Positions 27,180 to 34,766 are shown, counted from the first letter of the stretch. The stretch: DNA of 52,262 bases from CAZOSF01 sp964582415 (GCA_964582415.1 CAZOSF010000009.1:1-52262), one strand, 5' to 3'. Translations and numbers: made by a program. The notes: generated by a model from the sequence alone, not told the origin.

Positions 27180-29279
27180 ATGAAAAAAGTCTTAAGCATG
27201 CTTTTTGGCGTGCTCATGTCTGTTGTCGCTTTTTCACAGGAAAAGGACAGCCTCGAGTTAAATAAAATACAACATTTGGAGACGGTTTTGGTTAAGGGAA
27301 ATCGCTTTACCGACCCTCCACTAACCTTGGAAGTGGATAGTTTGCAAGAACGAAATGTGCAACCTAAGAATGTCGCCGACCTCTTCCAGAATATTAACGG
27401 ATTTACCACCATTAAAAGAGGGAATTACGCAATTGATCCCTCTTTCAGGGCCTCCATGTACGAACAGTTGAATGTTCAGTATGATGGGGGTGTTAAAGCA
27501 ATGTATGCTTGTCCGAACAGGATGGACCCCATAACAACGCATGTTGTTCCCGAAGAAATCGAAAAAATAGAGGTAATCAAAGGGCCGTATTCGGTGCGCT
27601 TTGGCCCTACCTTTGGGGGAATTATCAATATTATTACCGAAAGACCGGAGTATGAGAAATCAGGGCTACACGGACGGATTTCTGGAGGGTATGAGAGTAA
27701 TGGAGGTTCCTTCGTTACGGCCTTACAACTGCAACAGGTTTCTGAAAAGTATGATATACAGGGAACCCTTGGCTATCGTGATTTCGGCAATTATGAAGAT
27801 GGGGACGGCACTGAAATCCCCTCGTCATTTCGAAGTTTAGACTACGGGGTAAAAGCAGGATTTAATCTTGCAGACAATCAACGTTTACAAGCACATTGGC
27901 GGCAATCTTTTGGGCGGGATGTAATGCATGCGGGTTTACCCATGGATACAGAGTATGATGATAGTAGTATTGCTTCCTTGGAATACCATCTTACCAGTGA
28001 GGGAGATCTTATGAAAGCGGTACATGCTAAATTCTACTACAGCTATGTAGACCATTTAATGTCGAATGCAAACCGTCCTTCGTTTATGATGTCAGAGGCG
28101 GAATCGGCAGTGGATGCCACGACGCTTGGAGGTAAATTGGAATTCGAATTGGCTCCTGCCACCAATGTAAAACTTTACACAGGATTGGATTTGTACAACG
28201 TGGCCCGAGATGGTTCAAGGATTCGGACGGTTAAATTCGACATGATGGGCAACCCCCTAGAAGTCCCCATGGTTTTTGAAGATAAAGTATGGCAGGATTC
28301 TTATGTGAACGATTACGGCCTTTTTGCCGAATCTAAATGGAAACTGTCGGAAGCTTCCTTGCTCACTTTTGGTATACGATATGACCTTGTTGTAAGCGAT
28401 ATTCAAGACCCTGAAGCAGATTTCGCTGCCATGTATAATCTTGAAAAACGAACCGAAAACAATCTCAGCGGAACCGTGTCCTGGAAAAGATGGGTATCTG
28501 ATGCCTTTGTTTTTGAGGCTGCCTTTGGTAGAGGGGTGCGATCTGCAAACATGATCGAACGATTTATCAATCACTTTACCATTGGGCAGGATCCATACGA
28601 GTATATCGGAAATCCAGATTTGGACGCGGAGGTAAACAATCAGTTCGAGTTAGGATTCCATGGTAAATTTGGAGGAGAATCTTTCCTGTCCTGGAAGTAT
28701 GCTGCGAATGGGTATTATTCCCTTTATGAAAATTATATCTTGGGAATTGTGGATGAAACGCTTACCCGAAAGTACATGCCTACCCAAGAACCGATTCATC
28801 CTAAAGTATTCCGAAATATCGATAAGGCATATAAAACAGGGTTTGAAGTTTCCGTTGAAATGGGATTCTTGGAAGATTATTATCTAAGAGCGGAAACGGC
28901 GTATGTATATGCCAAGAATAAGGACTTAGATGAGTCGCTTCCATTAACGCCCCCTTTGACTACTCGTTTTATTGTAGGTATGGAAAAGAGGAACTATTGG
29001 GGGTCTGTCAACCTTACCTTGGTAAGCACCCAAAAGGAAATTTCACCAAGTTTTGGGGAAATGGAAACTGAAGGCTTTGAAACCTTAGATTTAAAATTCG
29101 GCTACAAACCCTTCGATTCCTTTTCTATTGGGGTGGCCGCAATGAACGTTTTTGATGCCACCTATAACAATCACCTAAACTTTTCCTTTACCAATCAGGC
29201 CGATTTTGGAAGGGTCCCGATCACCGATCCTGGACGCAACTTTTCACTATTTGCCCAATATTCTTNNNNNNNNNNCTAA
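27180..29279 (+). CDS. TonB-dependent receptor, OprC/NosA copper-receptor-like (C-terminus in gap)
   Basis: An outer-membrane receptor of about 700 aa: signal peptide to about residue 19, plug domain with EKIEVIKGPYSVRFG (126-141) and a 22-strand barrel region after. The plug motif CPNRMDP at 111-117 recalls the RMDPPTS region of the copper receptor family OprC/NosA; this supports copper but is not proof, since one Pro is replaced. The final residues (LFAQYS then 10 N) are lost in a small gap, just before a stop at 29277-29279; a normal ending of Phe-stop is expected. The preceding cysteine-rich protein fits a metal role. Confidence 0.82.
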   Translation: MKKVLSMLFGVLMSVVAFSQEKDSLELNKIQHLETVLVKGNRFTDPPLTLEVDSLQERNVQPKNVADLFQNINGFTTIKRGNYAIDPSFRASMYEQLNVQYDGGVKAMYACPNRMDPITTHVVPEEIEKIEVIKGPYSVRFGPTFGGIINIITERPEYEKSGLHGRISGGYESNGGSFVTALQLQQVSEKYDIQGTLGYRDFGNYEDGDGTEIPSSFRSLDYGVKAGFNLADNQRLQAHWRQSFGRDVMHAGLPMDTEYDDSSIASLEYHLTSEGDLMKAVHAKFYYSYVDHLMSNANRPSFMMSEAESAVDATTLGGKLEFELAPATNVKLYTGLDLYNVARDGSRIRTVKFDMMGNPLEVPMVFEDKVWQDSYVNDYGLFAESKWKLSEASLLTFGIRYDLVVSDIQDPEADFAAMYNLEKRTENNLSGTVSWKRWVSDAFVFEAAFGRGVRSANMIERFINHFTIGQDPYEYIGNPDLDAEVNNQFELGFHGKFGGESFLSWKYAANGYYSLYENYILGIVDETLTRKYMPTQEPIHPKVFRNIDKAYKTGFEVSVEMGFLEDYYLRAETAYVYAKNKDLDESLPLTPPLTTRFIVGMEKRNYWGSVNLTLVSTQKEISPSFGEMETEGFETLDLKFGYKPFDSFSIGVAAMNVFDATYNNHLNFSFTNQADFGRVPITDPGRNFSLFAQYSXXXX
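29266..29275. other. Assembly gap (10 N) at the TonB receptor 3' end
   Basis: Ten N just before the probable stop codon of the receptor; its exact last residues are undetermined. Confidence 0.97.
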
Positions 29280-29282
29280 AAG

Positions 29283-29309
29283 AAAGGGCGCTCGAATGAG
29301 CGCCCTTTT
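29283..29309 (+). terminator. Intrinsic terminator between TonB receptor and sqr
   Basis: An 11-bp stem (AAAGGGCGCTC / GAGCGCCCTTT) with a GAAT loop, followed by T. It lies between two convergent stops and may serve both strands. Confidence 0.8.
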
Positions 29310-29314
29310 AATTA

Positions 29315-30577
29315 TTAAACATTTTTCCCTTTCATCATCTTGTCCCAATACAGCTTGGGTAATATATATTTCTTTAACAGCCACAATCTCCAATGTTCTT
29401 TGGCACTATTAAAGACCAGCATCTGTTTTAACTTCGGGTCGGGAGTAAAGTTGTTTTGGTAGTCAAATTCGGCCAAAACCATTTTTCCATATCCAGTAAC
29501 CAACGGACAAGAGGAATAGCCATTGTAGCTATTGTTGCTGGCTTTTTCATTATGTAGTAGGTGTATGATGTTTTCAACTACCACAGGCACTTGCTTTCTA
29601 ATGGCGGCTCCTGTTTTAGCCGTAGGCAATGCAGCTACATCCCCAAGACCAAAGACATTCGAATAGGTTTTGTGTTGCATGGAGTGAATATCCACATCTA
29701 GCCAACCGTCGTTGTTAGCCAATTTCGAGTCCCGCACAAATTTTGGCGCTGCTTGTGGGGGTGCGATATGAAGGAAATCGAATGGAATTTCTATGTCGGC
29801 ATCGCCATACATTTTTTCACCAATTTCATTATCCTCATTTATGACACATCGGTTTTCTTCAGGAGCCGTATGGTTGAAGTGGGCAATTTTGTTTTCTACG
29901 TCGATCTTAAAGGGCGCATAGAAGGGTTTGAAATGGATCCCATAACGATCGATTACTTTCATCAGGGTATCCTTAATGGGTTTTACTCCAAAGATGACGC
30001 TCCCGGGGGTAGCAAAAATAACATTGGTTTTATCCGCCAATCCGTTCTTTTTGAAATAGTCGGCGGCAAGATAGGCAATCTTTTGAGGAGCTCCTCCGCA
30101 TTTAATCGGAGTGGTTGGTTGGGTAAAAAGTGCGTTCCCCCCTTTGAAATTTTTCAATGTTTCCCAGGTTTTTTCTGGGTCTATATAATTGCTAACGGCA
30201 ATTCCTTTTTCCAAGGCTTCGGGAAGACCTTCAATCATGGAAGGTTCCATAACCAATCCCGTGGCTACCACCAAATAATCATAGGTGATGTCACCATTAG
30301 ACCTGGTTTTCACCATGTTGCTGTCGGGATCGAATCCTTCCGCATAATCCTTTATCCAGTCCACGCCGGTTGGCATTACTTCTGCCATTGGTTTTGCAGT
30401 TTTTTGAAAATCGTACGTTCCCGCACCCACTAAGGTCCAAGCAGGCTGGTAATAATGCGTATTGGCTGGTTCGAGAAGTCCTATGTCTAGGGTAGCGTCT
30501 TTTTGGAGCAGTTGTGCCACTGTCATTATTCCTGCTGTACCACCTCCAATGACCAAAATTTGATAATGTGATTTCAT
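29315..30577 (-). CDS. sqr: Sulfide:quinone oxidoreductase, type II (eukaryote-like)
   Basis: A 420-aa FAD enzyme that oxidises sulfide to persulfide/polysulfide and reduces quinone at the membrane. The FAD site GGGTAG is at 11-16. The two redox cysteines of type II SQR (as in human SQOR) are Cys160 in PIKCGGAPQK and Cys357 in SSCPLVTGYGK; HYYQPAWTLVGAG at 41-53 is also characteristic. The C-terminal amphipathic segment (KEHWRLWLLKKYILPK) would bind the membrane. Its product feeds the persulfide dioxygenases encoded upstream. The operator lies 54 bp before the ATG. Confidence 0.93.
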   Translation of the reverse strand: MKSHYQILVIGGGTAGIMTVAQLLQKDATLDIGLLEPANTHYYQPAWTLVGAGTYDFQKTAKPMAEVMPTGVDWIKDYAEGFDPDSNMVKTRSNGDITYDYLVVATGLVMEPSMIEGLPEALEKGIAVSNYIDPEKTWETLKNFKGGNALFTQPTTPIKCGGAPQKIAYLAADYFKKNGLADKTNVIFATPGSVIFGVKPIKDTLMKVIDRYGIHFKPFYAPFKIDVENKIAHFNHTAPEENRCVINEDNEIGEKMYGDADIEIPFDFLHIAPPQAAPKFVRDSKLANNDGWLDVDIHSMQHKTYSNVFGLGDVAALPTAKTGAAIRKQVPVVVENIIHLLHNEKASNNSYNGYSSCPLVTGYGKMVLAEFDYQNNFTPDPKLKQMLVFNSAKEHWRLWLLKKYILPKLYWDKMMKGKNV

Positions 30578-30600
30578 AAGGGAGAATTTTGAATAGTTCC

Positions 30601-30644
30601 TAAAAATATAGGGCCATTTTTGATAACTGTGTAACTATTGTTAC
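30601..30644 (-). promoter_or_regulatory. Crp/Fnr-type operator and promoter of sqr (site B)
   Basis: Palindrome GTAAC-TATT-GTTAC at 30631-30644, extended by a further T/A pair. On the minus strand TATTTTTA (30601-30608) is the likely -7 element, one base off consensus, with centre-to-box distance 29.5 bp. Confidence 0.75.
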
Positions 30645-30658
30645 AAAAGTTTGAAAAC

Positions 30659-31240
30659 CTAGGATTTCAAAAGCCTAAAGAACAACTCTTTACCTGCTCT
30701 TGGAGGAATGGAGTTGTATGCCCTTTCCATTTTTTCAATTAGAAAGTTCGGTGCAAAATATTCCAAGTATTCCTCGGCACTACCACCAAACGGAGGACCT
30801 TCATTGGTTAGTGGAAAGTCGAAAAGAAGACCTGCCAATATCCCTCCCGGTTCCAAAAGCGCATGCATTTTTTTACCATATGATGGCCGAAGGGTGGGGT
30901 CTAAGGCACAAAAAAAGGTTTGTTCGAGGATGAGGTCGTACCTCTCTTCAAGATCGAAAAAATTGCCTTGTAAGATATGGGAGGAAGGAAAATCGGGAAC
31001 TCGCTTTTTGAAATTGGTCAAAGCTGTCTCAGAGAAATCGATTATGTAAGTATTGGCAAAACCTTTTTGATGCAGGTATTCGGCTTCGTAGGCATTACCT
31101 GCTCCTGGAATAAGGATTTTCTTGGAGGGATCTTGTAACTGGTCGATGTATTCCTTCAGTGGGGTGGAAGGGCTTCCAATATCCCAACCTGTCGTACCTG
31201 CACGATATCGCTGTTCCCAATATTCGGCATCCAAATTCAC
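30659..31240 (-). CDS. TPMT-family S-methyltransferase
   Basis: A 193-aa SAM-dependent methyltransferase of the thiopurine methyltransferase family: N-terminal YWEQRYRAG-TGWDIG, SAM loop LIPGAGNAYEAEYL, and EQTFFCALDP in the middle. In bacteria this family methylates chalcogens or small thiols; within a sulfide island, detoxification by S-methylation is plausible but inferred. I start it at GTG 31240, whose GTGA overlaps the upstream stop; the ATG at 31273 would overlap the upstream gene by 37 bp. It lies immediately upstream of the sqr promoter. Confidence 0.85.
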   Translation of the reverse strand: MNLDAEYWEQRYRAGTTGWDIGSPSTPLKEYIDQLQDPSKKILIPGAGNAYEAEYLHQKGFANTYIIDFSETALTNFKKRVPDFPSSHILQGNFFDLEERYDLILEQTFFCALDPTLRPSYGKKMHALLEPGGILAGLLFDFPLTNEGPPFGGSAEEYLEYFAPNFLIEKMERAYNSIPPRAGKELFFRLLKS

Positions 31241-32238
31241 CAAGACTGTTCTTTTTTCATTTGAATGCTCCAAAGACCTCTCACTTGGTTGGTATCATAA
31301 CCCGTTGCGTGATCCTCTGGATATAAGGAAGTAATCGCTGCCATCACTCCAGGTTCCAAGTTGGTAGTTGGGTTTCCATGGCATTTCAAACAAAGATCGT
31401 TGGTCACGATAGGATAGTAAAATTGAACGGTCGTTCCAGAGGAATCAATAACAGGTTGAATGTCCTTTTTTTCGTTCAGTTGTTTTTGATATTCAGCAAT
31501 AAGAGAGACCTCATAGGCAGAAGCTTTGTTCGAGGGATTTCTGTATCGGTCGGAGACTCTTTTGATGGCGGCATTATGTGCTATCGCCATGCTATCTGTT
31601 AAGGGATATGCCTTTTCGTTACAAAATGCTAGGGCAGCGGTTACTCCTTTCTTTTGGACTGTTCCCAGGAGGTTCTTTCCCAGAACTCCTTTTGTGCTCA
31701 TGGCAATTTCCATGCCCTTTTCCTGATAAGATTTTTTGGGTTCCTGCCAGCCCATGCCTTTACGCATACGCTTTTGTCGTCCCATTCCTTTCCCCTCGCC
31801 ATTTCCATGTTCTTGCTGCATATGCTCTTGGAATCCCTCTGGCGCATCCACATCAAAGTTGTAAAGGTATTCCCCTATTTTTCGAACGACATCTTCTGGA
31901 TAAGGGGCATAGGGCATTAAACCAAATTTCCGAATCGCTCCAGGCATTTTAGAATTAGCCTCCGAAGGTTCTTTCACCCAAGATGTAAAAGCTTCCAGAA
32001 ATTCTTCCTCTGTGGTGTCCTCGTTGATATAATGCATTTGTATTGCTGCCATGGGAGGCGCAATGCGTTCATCCATTGTGACATCAGGACTATGACAGGC
32101 ATAGCAATACGTTTCCAAGAATTGTTTCCCCGGATGCGGATCTTCTTGGGTGATGGCTTCGGCCTTGGAATAGGTATCACCGCCTTGTTTGCAGGCGACA
32201 GTTATTACCAATAAAAGGAAAAAAAAGAAGTTTTTCAT
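31237..32238 (-). CDS. Diheme lipoprotein: cytochrome c domain plus DUF3365 (Tll0287-like)
   Basis: A 333-aa lipoprotein (lipobox ITVACKQ, Cys16). Haem motif one, CYACH, is at 45-49 in a small cytochrome c domain to about residue 130; a linker at about 138-176 is rich in Met, Gly, Lys and Gln; the C-terminal domain is DUF3365 with haem motif two, CLKCH, at 283-287. DUF3365 proteins are haem sensors or electron carriers. It may pass electrons within sulfur oxidation or sense redox state. It overlaps the HMA gene upstream (ATGA) and the methyltransferase downstream (GTGA). Confidence 0.87.
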   Translation of the reverse strand: MKNFFFFLLLVITVACKQGGDTYSKAEAITQEDPHPGKQFLETYCYACHSPDVTMDERIAPPMAAIQMHYINEDTTEEEFLEAFTSWVKEPSEANSKMPGAIRKFGLMPYAPYPEDVVRKIGEYLYNFDVDAPEGFQEHMQQEHGNGEGKGMGRQKRMRKGMGWQEPKKSYQEKGMEIAMSTKGVLGKNLLGTVQKKGVTAALAFCNEKAYPLTDSMAIAHNAAIKRVSDRYRNPSNKASAYEVSLIAEYQKQLNEKKDIQPVIDSSGTTVQFYYPIVTNDLCLKCHGNPTTNLEPGVMAAITSLYPEDHATGYDTNQVRGLWSIQMKKEQSW

Positions 32239-32507
32239 TCGGAGCTTAATTTCCCTGTGGCACAGCTAACGACCGACTTTGCTTTGGTCATTATGGTGTT
32301 TTTTTCTCCCACAGGAGGATATCCTATTTCGGTGAGTGTATTCGCCAAAGATGTTTTTAGGGCATCGGCATCAAAATCGATCTCCACAATACTCTTTTCT
32401 ACATCAACAGTAACATGAGAAACACCTTCCAATTTGGAAAGTTTGGTGGTAATGGTATGTGCACAACCACCACATTTTAAATTCTGAACTACGATTGATT
32501 CTTTCAT
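32235..32507 (-). CDS. Heavy-metal-associated (HMA) domain protein
   Basis: A 90-aa HMA protein with a beta-alpha-beta-beta-alpha-beta fold and metal site Cys12-Gly-Gly-Cys15 in LKCGGCAHT, like copper chaperones of the CopZ type. About 22 residues follow the fold and include an additional Cys. No signal peptide, so cytosolic. In a sulfide-handling operon it could protect against or buffer Cu(I), a metal that reacts with sulfide; this is inference. Lies 10 bp behind the rhodanese gene. Confidence 0.88.
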   Translation of the reverse strand: MKESIVVQNLKCGGCAHTITTKLSKLEGVSHVTVDVEKSIVEIDFDADALKTSLANTLTEIGYPPVGEKNTIMTKAKSVVSCATGKLSSE

Positions 32508-32517
32508 GGTAGTTGAT

Positions 32518-32886
32518 TTATGGTTGCCAATTCAAATAACCGCCTTCTAAGTCATAGACTTTTTCAAAGCCCATATCAACTAATATTGCAGCGGCTTTCT
32601 GGCTTCTCCCACCCGAGCGGCAATAGACATAGATGGGTTGGCTTTTATCGAACTTTTCAAAGTTTTCTTTAAAGTGATCTTGGTCGTAAAAATCGATGTT
32701 TATAGCATCTTTGATATAGCCGGCATCGTATTCCTCTGGGGTACGAACATCAACTAGTTGTACATTATTGGCCATAATGGCCTCTTTGTAGTGTTCTCTG
32801 TCGAGAATTACAATGGATTCATTTTGCTGGCATCCCAAGCCGAAAAGCGAAGCAAAAAACGACATAATGATGATAACATTTTTCAT
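32518..32886 (-). CDS. Rhodanese-domain lipoprotein
   Basis: A 122-aa single-domain sulfurtransferase with a lipobox GLGCQQ (Cys19), so lipid-anchored outside the cytosol. The active-site loop CRSGGRS has Cys89 as persulfide carrier; VDVRTPEEYDAGYI and GGYLNW are also standard. First gene of the rhodanese-HMA-diheme-methyltransferase run. A promoter with a superimposed palindrome lies directly before it. Confidence 0.92.
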   Translation of the reverse strand: MKNVIIIMSFFASLFGLGCQQNESIVILDREHYKEAIMANNVQLVDVRTPEEYDAGYIKDAINIDFYDQDHFKENFEKFDKSQPIYVYCRSGGRSQKAAAILVDMGFEKVYDLEGGYLNWQP

Positions 32887-32904
32887 TACCTAAGGTTTAA
32901 AAAG

Positions 32905-32945
32905 AGAAGTAGCCCAAATATAGGGCTACTTCTTCAATCAACCAA
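32905..32945 (-). promoter_or_regulatory. Promoter of the rhodanese operon overlapping an 11-bp-arm inverted repeat
   Basis: The minus strand has TTG (32943-32945), a 20-bp spacer and TATATTTG (32915-32922), a full Bacteroidota promoter 29 bp before the rhodanese ATG. The same bases form an inverted repeat, arms 32905-32915 and 32923-32933 (GAAGTAGCCC core). It could be an operator covering the -7 element or a terminator hairpin for a transcript from site C (TCTCTTTTT follows). Confidence 0.6.
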
Positions 32946-33038
32946 CTAACCAACAACCTCTTCTAACTCTTTTACGGCTAGATAGAAGTCGGTTCTTTTT
33001 GCAGGATTCCTACAGAACCCGAACTTGCATTTCTTCAA
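32946..33038 (-). CDS. Candidate 30-aa cysteine peptide (micro-ORF 2)
   Basis: A TTG-started frame encoding 30 residues: it begins MKKCKFGFC and continues RNPAKRTDFYLAVKEL, ending EEVVG. The composition looks protein-like, with Cys4 and Cys9, and the stop abuts the rhodanese promoter. Its TTG overlaps the TGA of micro-ORF 1 (TTGA), the same coupling seen for the TPR gene. It could instead be the 3' remnant of a decayed gene. I do not recognise a family. Confidence 0.3.
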   Translation of the reverse strand: MKKCKFGFCRNPAKRTDFYLAVKELEEVVG

Positions 33039-33097
33039 TTATCTTCTTCGGGAGGGAGATTACCAGACCCTATGGCCCCAATAGAAGGATATGTCAA
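33035..33097 (-). CDS. Candidate 20-aa peptide (micro-ORF 1)
   Basis: A TTG-started frame of 20 residues ending in GSGNLPPEEDN; the frame stays open upstream for about 10 codons to a TAG. Overlaps the start of micro-ORF 2. It lies downstream of predicted promoter C. Coding is uncertain; the two frames may be pieces of one gene broken by a stop and a frameshift. Confidence 0.2.
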   Translation of the reverse strand: MTYPSIGAIGSGNLPPEEDN

Positions 33098-33178
33098 CTT
33101 TAAATTTATATGAAGTCTGAAGCGCTTCTAAACGCCGAGTGAATCACTCTTAATATCAGTTCTCAATCAATTATAAGG

Positions 33179-33222
33179 CTAAATTAAGAGCTTTCGAAGC
33201 GCCAATCAGTAACAGAAGTTAC
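33179..33222 (-). promoter_or_regulatory. Crp/Fnr-type operator and promoter without an assigned gene (site C)
   Basis: Palindrome GTAAC-N4-GTTAC at 33209-33222; minus-strand TAATTTAG at 33179-33186 is a -7 element one base off consensus, at the same 29.5-bp distance from the centre as sites B, D and E. The predicted start is near 33173. Confidence 0.6.
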
Positions 33223-33241
33223 AGAAGGAAGAAAAAAATGA

Positions 33242-33268
33242 AAAAAGGGAGCTTAAAGCTCCCTTTTT
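33242..33268 (-). terminator. Intrinsic terminator after persulfide dioxygenase 1
   Basis: Stem AAAAAGGGAGC / GCTCCCTTTTT with a 5-nt loop and a T run, just past the stop at 33271. Confidence 0.85.
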
Positions 33269-33270
33269 GA

Positions 33271-34683
33271 TTATTTCAGTGTAGAAGGACAAACATATTC
33301 GGTGGTGGGAATGTCCGTTTTGCGAACTTCATCCATTCCTTCCGTTATGTCAATAAGATTGTGAATCCCCCTGCTTTTAAGAATAGAGGCAGCGATGACA
33401 CTTCGATAGCCACCCGCACAATGCATATAAAACGTTTTGTCCTTTGGTAATTCTGACAAATGATCGTTTAAAAAGTCGAGAGGGGCATTGATGGCACCTT
33501 TGATATGCTCGGCATTGTATTCACTTTCCCTCCGGACGTCGAAAATGGGCAGTGGCCCTTCGTGAAGGAGTTGCTCCAAATCTTTGGCATCGATGGCAGT
33601 AATGGAATCGTATTCCTTGGCGGCTTTTTTCCAAGCGTCAAAACCACCATCCAGAAAGCCTAGGGTGTTGTCAAAGCCAACCCTAGAAAGACGGGTTACG
33701 GTCTCTTCTTCCCTACCTTTGGGGGTAATGAGTAAAATGGGTTGTTCCACATCTGCAATCAAGGCACCTACCCATGGGGCAAATTGTCCATCCAATCCGA
33801 TAAAAATAGATCTTGGAATATGACCTTTCACAAATTCCGATTCATGTCGTACATCCAAAACAATCGCTCCAGTTTCATTAGCAGCGGCCTCAAAGGCATC
33901 TGGAGACAGCGCGCGGGTTCCTCGTTCTAGGATGTTTCCGATATCGTCGTATCCTTCTTTGTTTAATTTGACATTCAAAGGAAAATATTGTGGCGGAGGT
34001 AACAGACCATCGGTTACTTCTTTTATAAATTCCTCACGGGTCATGTCGGCTCTTAAGGCATAATTCATCTTTTTCTGGTTTCCAAGAGTGTCAACCGTTT
34101 CTTTCATCATGTTTTTACCACAGGCAGATCCAGCACCATGTGCAGGATATACGATTACGTCGTCTGCTAGTGGCATAATTTTGGAGCGCAAGGAATCATA
34201 AAGAATTCCAGCAAGTTGGTCCTGGGTCATGTCCGCCGCCTTTTGTGCTAAATCAGGACGGCCTACATCTCCAAGAAATAGGGTGTCCCCACTAAAAATA
34301 GCATGATCCTTCCCGTTCTCATCCCTTAAAAGGTAAGTGGTGCTTTCCATAGTGTGACCTGGAGTATGCAAGGCAACGATGGTTACTTTTCCCAATGAGA
34401 ACTCTTGACCGTCCTCTGCAATGATAGCATCGAAAGAAGGATTTGCTAAGGGTCCGTAAACAATCGGAGCTCCGGTCTTTTTGGATAAGGTTAAGTGACC
34501 ACTTACGAAATCGGCGTGAAAATGCGTCTCAAAGACGTACTTGATTTTCGCCCCATTCTTAAAGGCCTTTTCTATATAGGGATCTACCTCACGTAGAGGA
34601 TCAATAATGGCAACCTCGCCTTCACTCTCAATATAGTAGGCGCCTTGTGCTAGGCAACCGGTATAAATTTGTTCAACATGCAT
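33271..34683 (-). CDS. Persulfide dioxygenase-rhodanese-rhodanese fusion (copy 1)
   Basis: A 470-aa protein: metallo-beta-lactamase domain (1-200) of the ETHE1/persulfide dioxygenase type, with His54, His56, Asp58, His110, Asp133 and His182 visible (THFHADF, HTPGH, GDTLF, YPAHGAGS), then two rhodanese domains (about 265-355 and 365-465). The first rhodanese has ITPKG where the active-site loop should be and no Cys; the second is active-type, with Cys422 in HCAGGYRS. Together they would oxidise persulfide to sulfite and/or transfer sulfur to sulfite. Its own TATCTTTG promoter has no palindrome. Confidence 0.93.
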   Translation of the reverse strand: MHVEQIYTGCLAQGAYYIESEGEVAIIDPLREVDPYIEKAFKNGAKIKYVFETHFHADFVSGHLTLSKKTGAPIVYGPLANPSFDAIIAEDGQEFSLGKVTIVALHTPGHTMESTTYLLRDENGKDHAIFSGDTLFLGDVGRPDLAQKAADMTQDQLAGILYDSLRSKIMPLADDVIVYPAHGAGSACGKNMMKETVDTLGNQKKMNYALRADMTREEFIKEVTDGLLPPPQYFPLNVKLNKEGYDDIGNILERGTRALSPDAFEAAANETGAIVLDVRHESEFVKGHIPRSIFIGLDGQFAPWVGALIADVEQPILLITPKGREEETVTRLSRVGFDNTLGFLDGGFDAWKKAAKEYDSITAIDAKDLEQLLHEGPLPIFDVRRESEYNAEHIKGAINAPLDFLNDHLSELPKDKTFYMHCAGGYRSVIAASILKSRGIHNLIDITEGMDEVRKTDIPTTEYVCPSTLK

Positions 34684-34705
34684 ATTCTTACGCTTTTAGT
34701 TGTGG

Positions 34706-34713
34706 CAAAGATA
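34706..34713 (-). promoter_or_regulatory. Predicted -7 element of persulfide dioxygenase 1
   Basis: The minus strand reads TATCTTTG, a perfect match, 22 bp before the ATG at 34683. No GTAAC palindrome is near it, unlike copy 2. Confidence 0.55.
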
Positions 34714-34719
34714 TCAATA

Positions 34720-34746
34720 AAAAAGGCCCTGAAAAAGAGCCTTTTT
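34720..34746 (-). terminator. Intrinsic terminator after persulfide dioxygenase 2
   Basis: Stem AAAAAGGC / GCCTTTTT with an 11-nt loop and trailing T on the minus strand, between the two dioxygenase genes, so they are separate units. Confidence 0.75.
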
Positions 34747-34766
34747 CGAAAGGAAATGTTAAGATA

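Larger units (their letters stand above)
32887..33270. other. 384-bp interval without a recognised gene
   Basis: It contains, from right to left on the minus strand, a terminator for the upstream dioxygenase, operator/promoter site C, two overlapping micro-ORFs, a promoter with TTG-N20-TATATTTG, and an inverted repeat overlapping that promoter. Palindromes GAAGCGCTTC (33119-33128) and GAGTG-ATT-CACTC also give local structure. No known RNA family was recognised. Confidence 0.7.

Noticed and set aside
29753..30433. A 226-aa open frame antisense to sqr
   Set aside because: The sqr frame has clear catalytic cysteines and FAD motifs; the antisense frame has no motif and no promoter.
31241..31273. 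ATG-started longer form of the TPMT-type methyltransferase
   Set aside because: It would overlap the upstream gene by 37 bp; GTG at 31240 gives the common 4-bp coupled overlap and a normal N-terminus.
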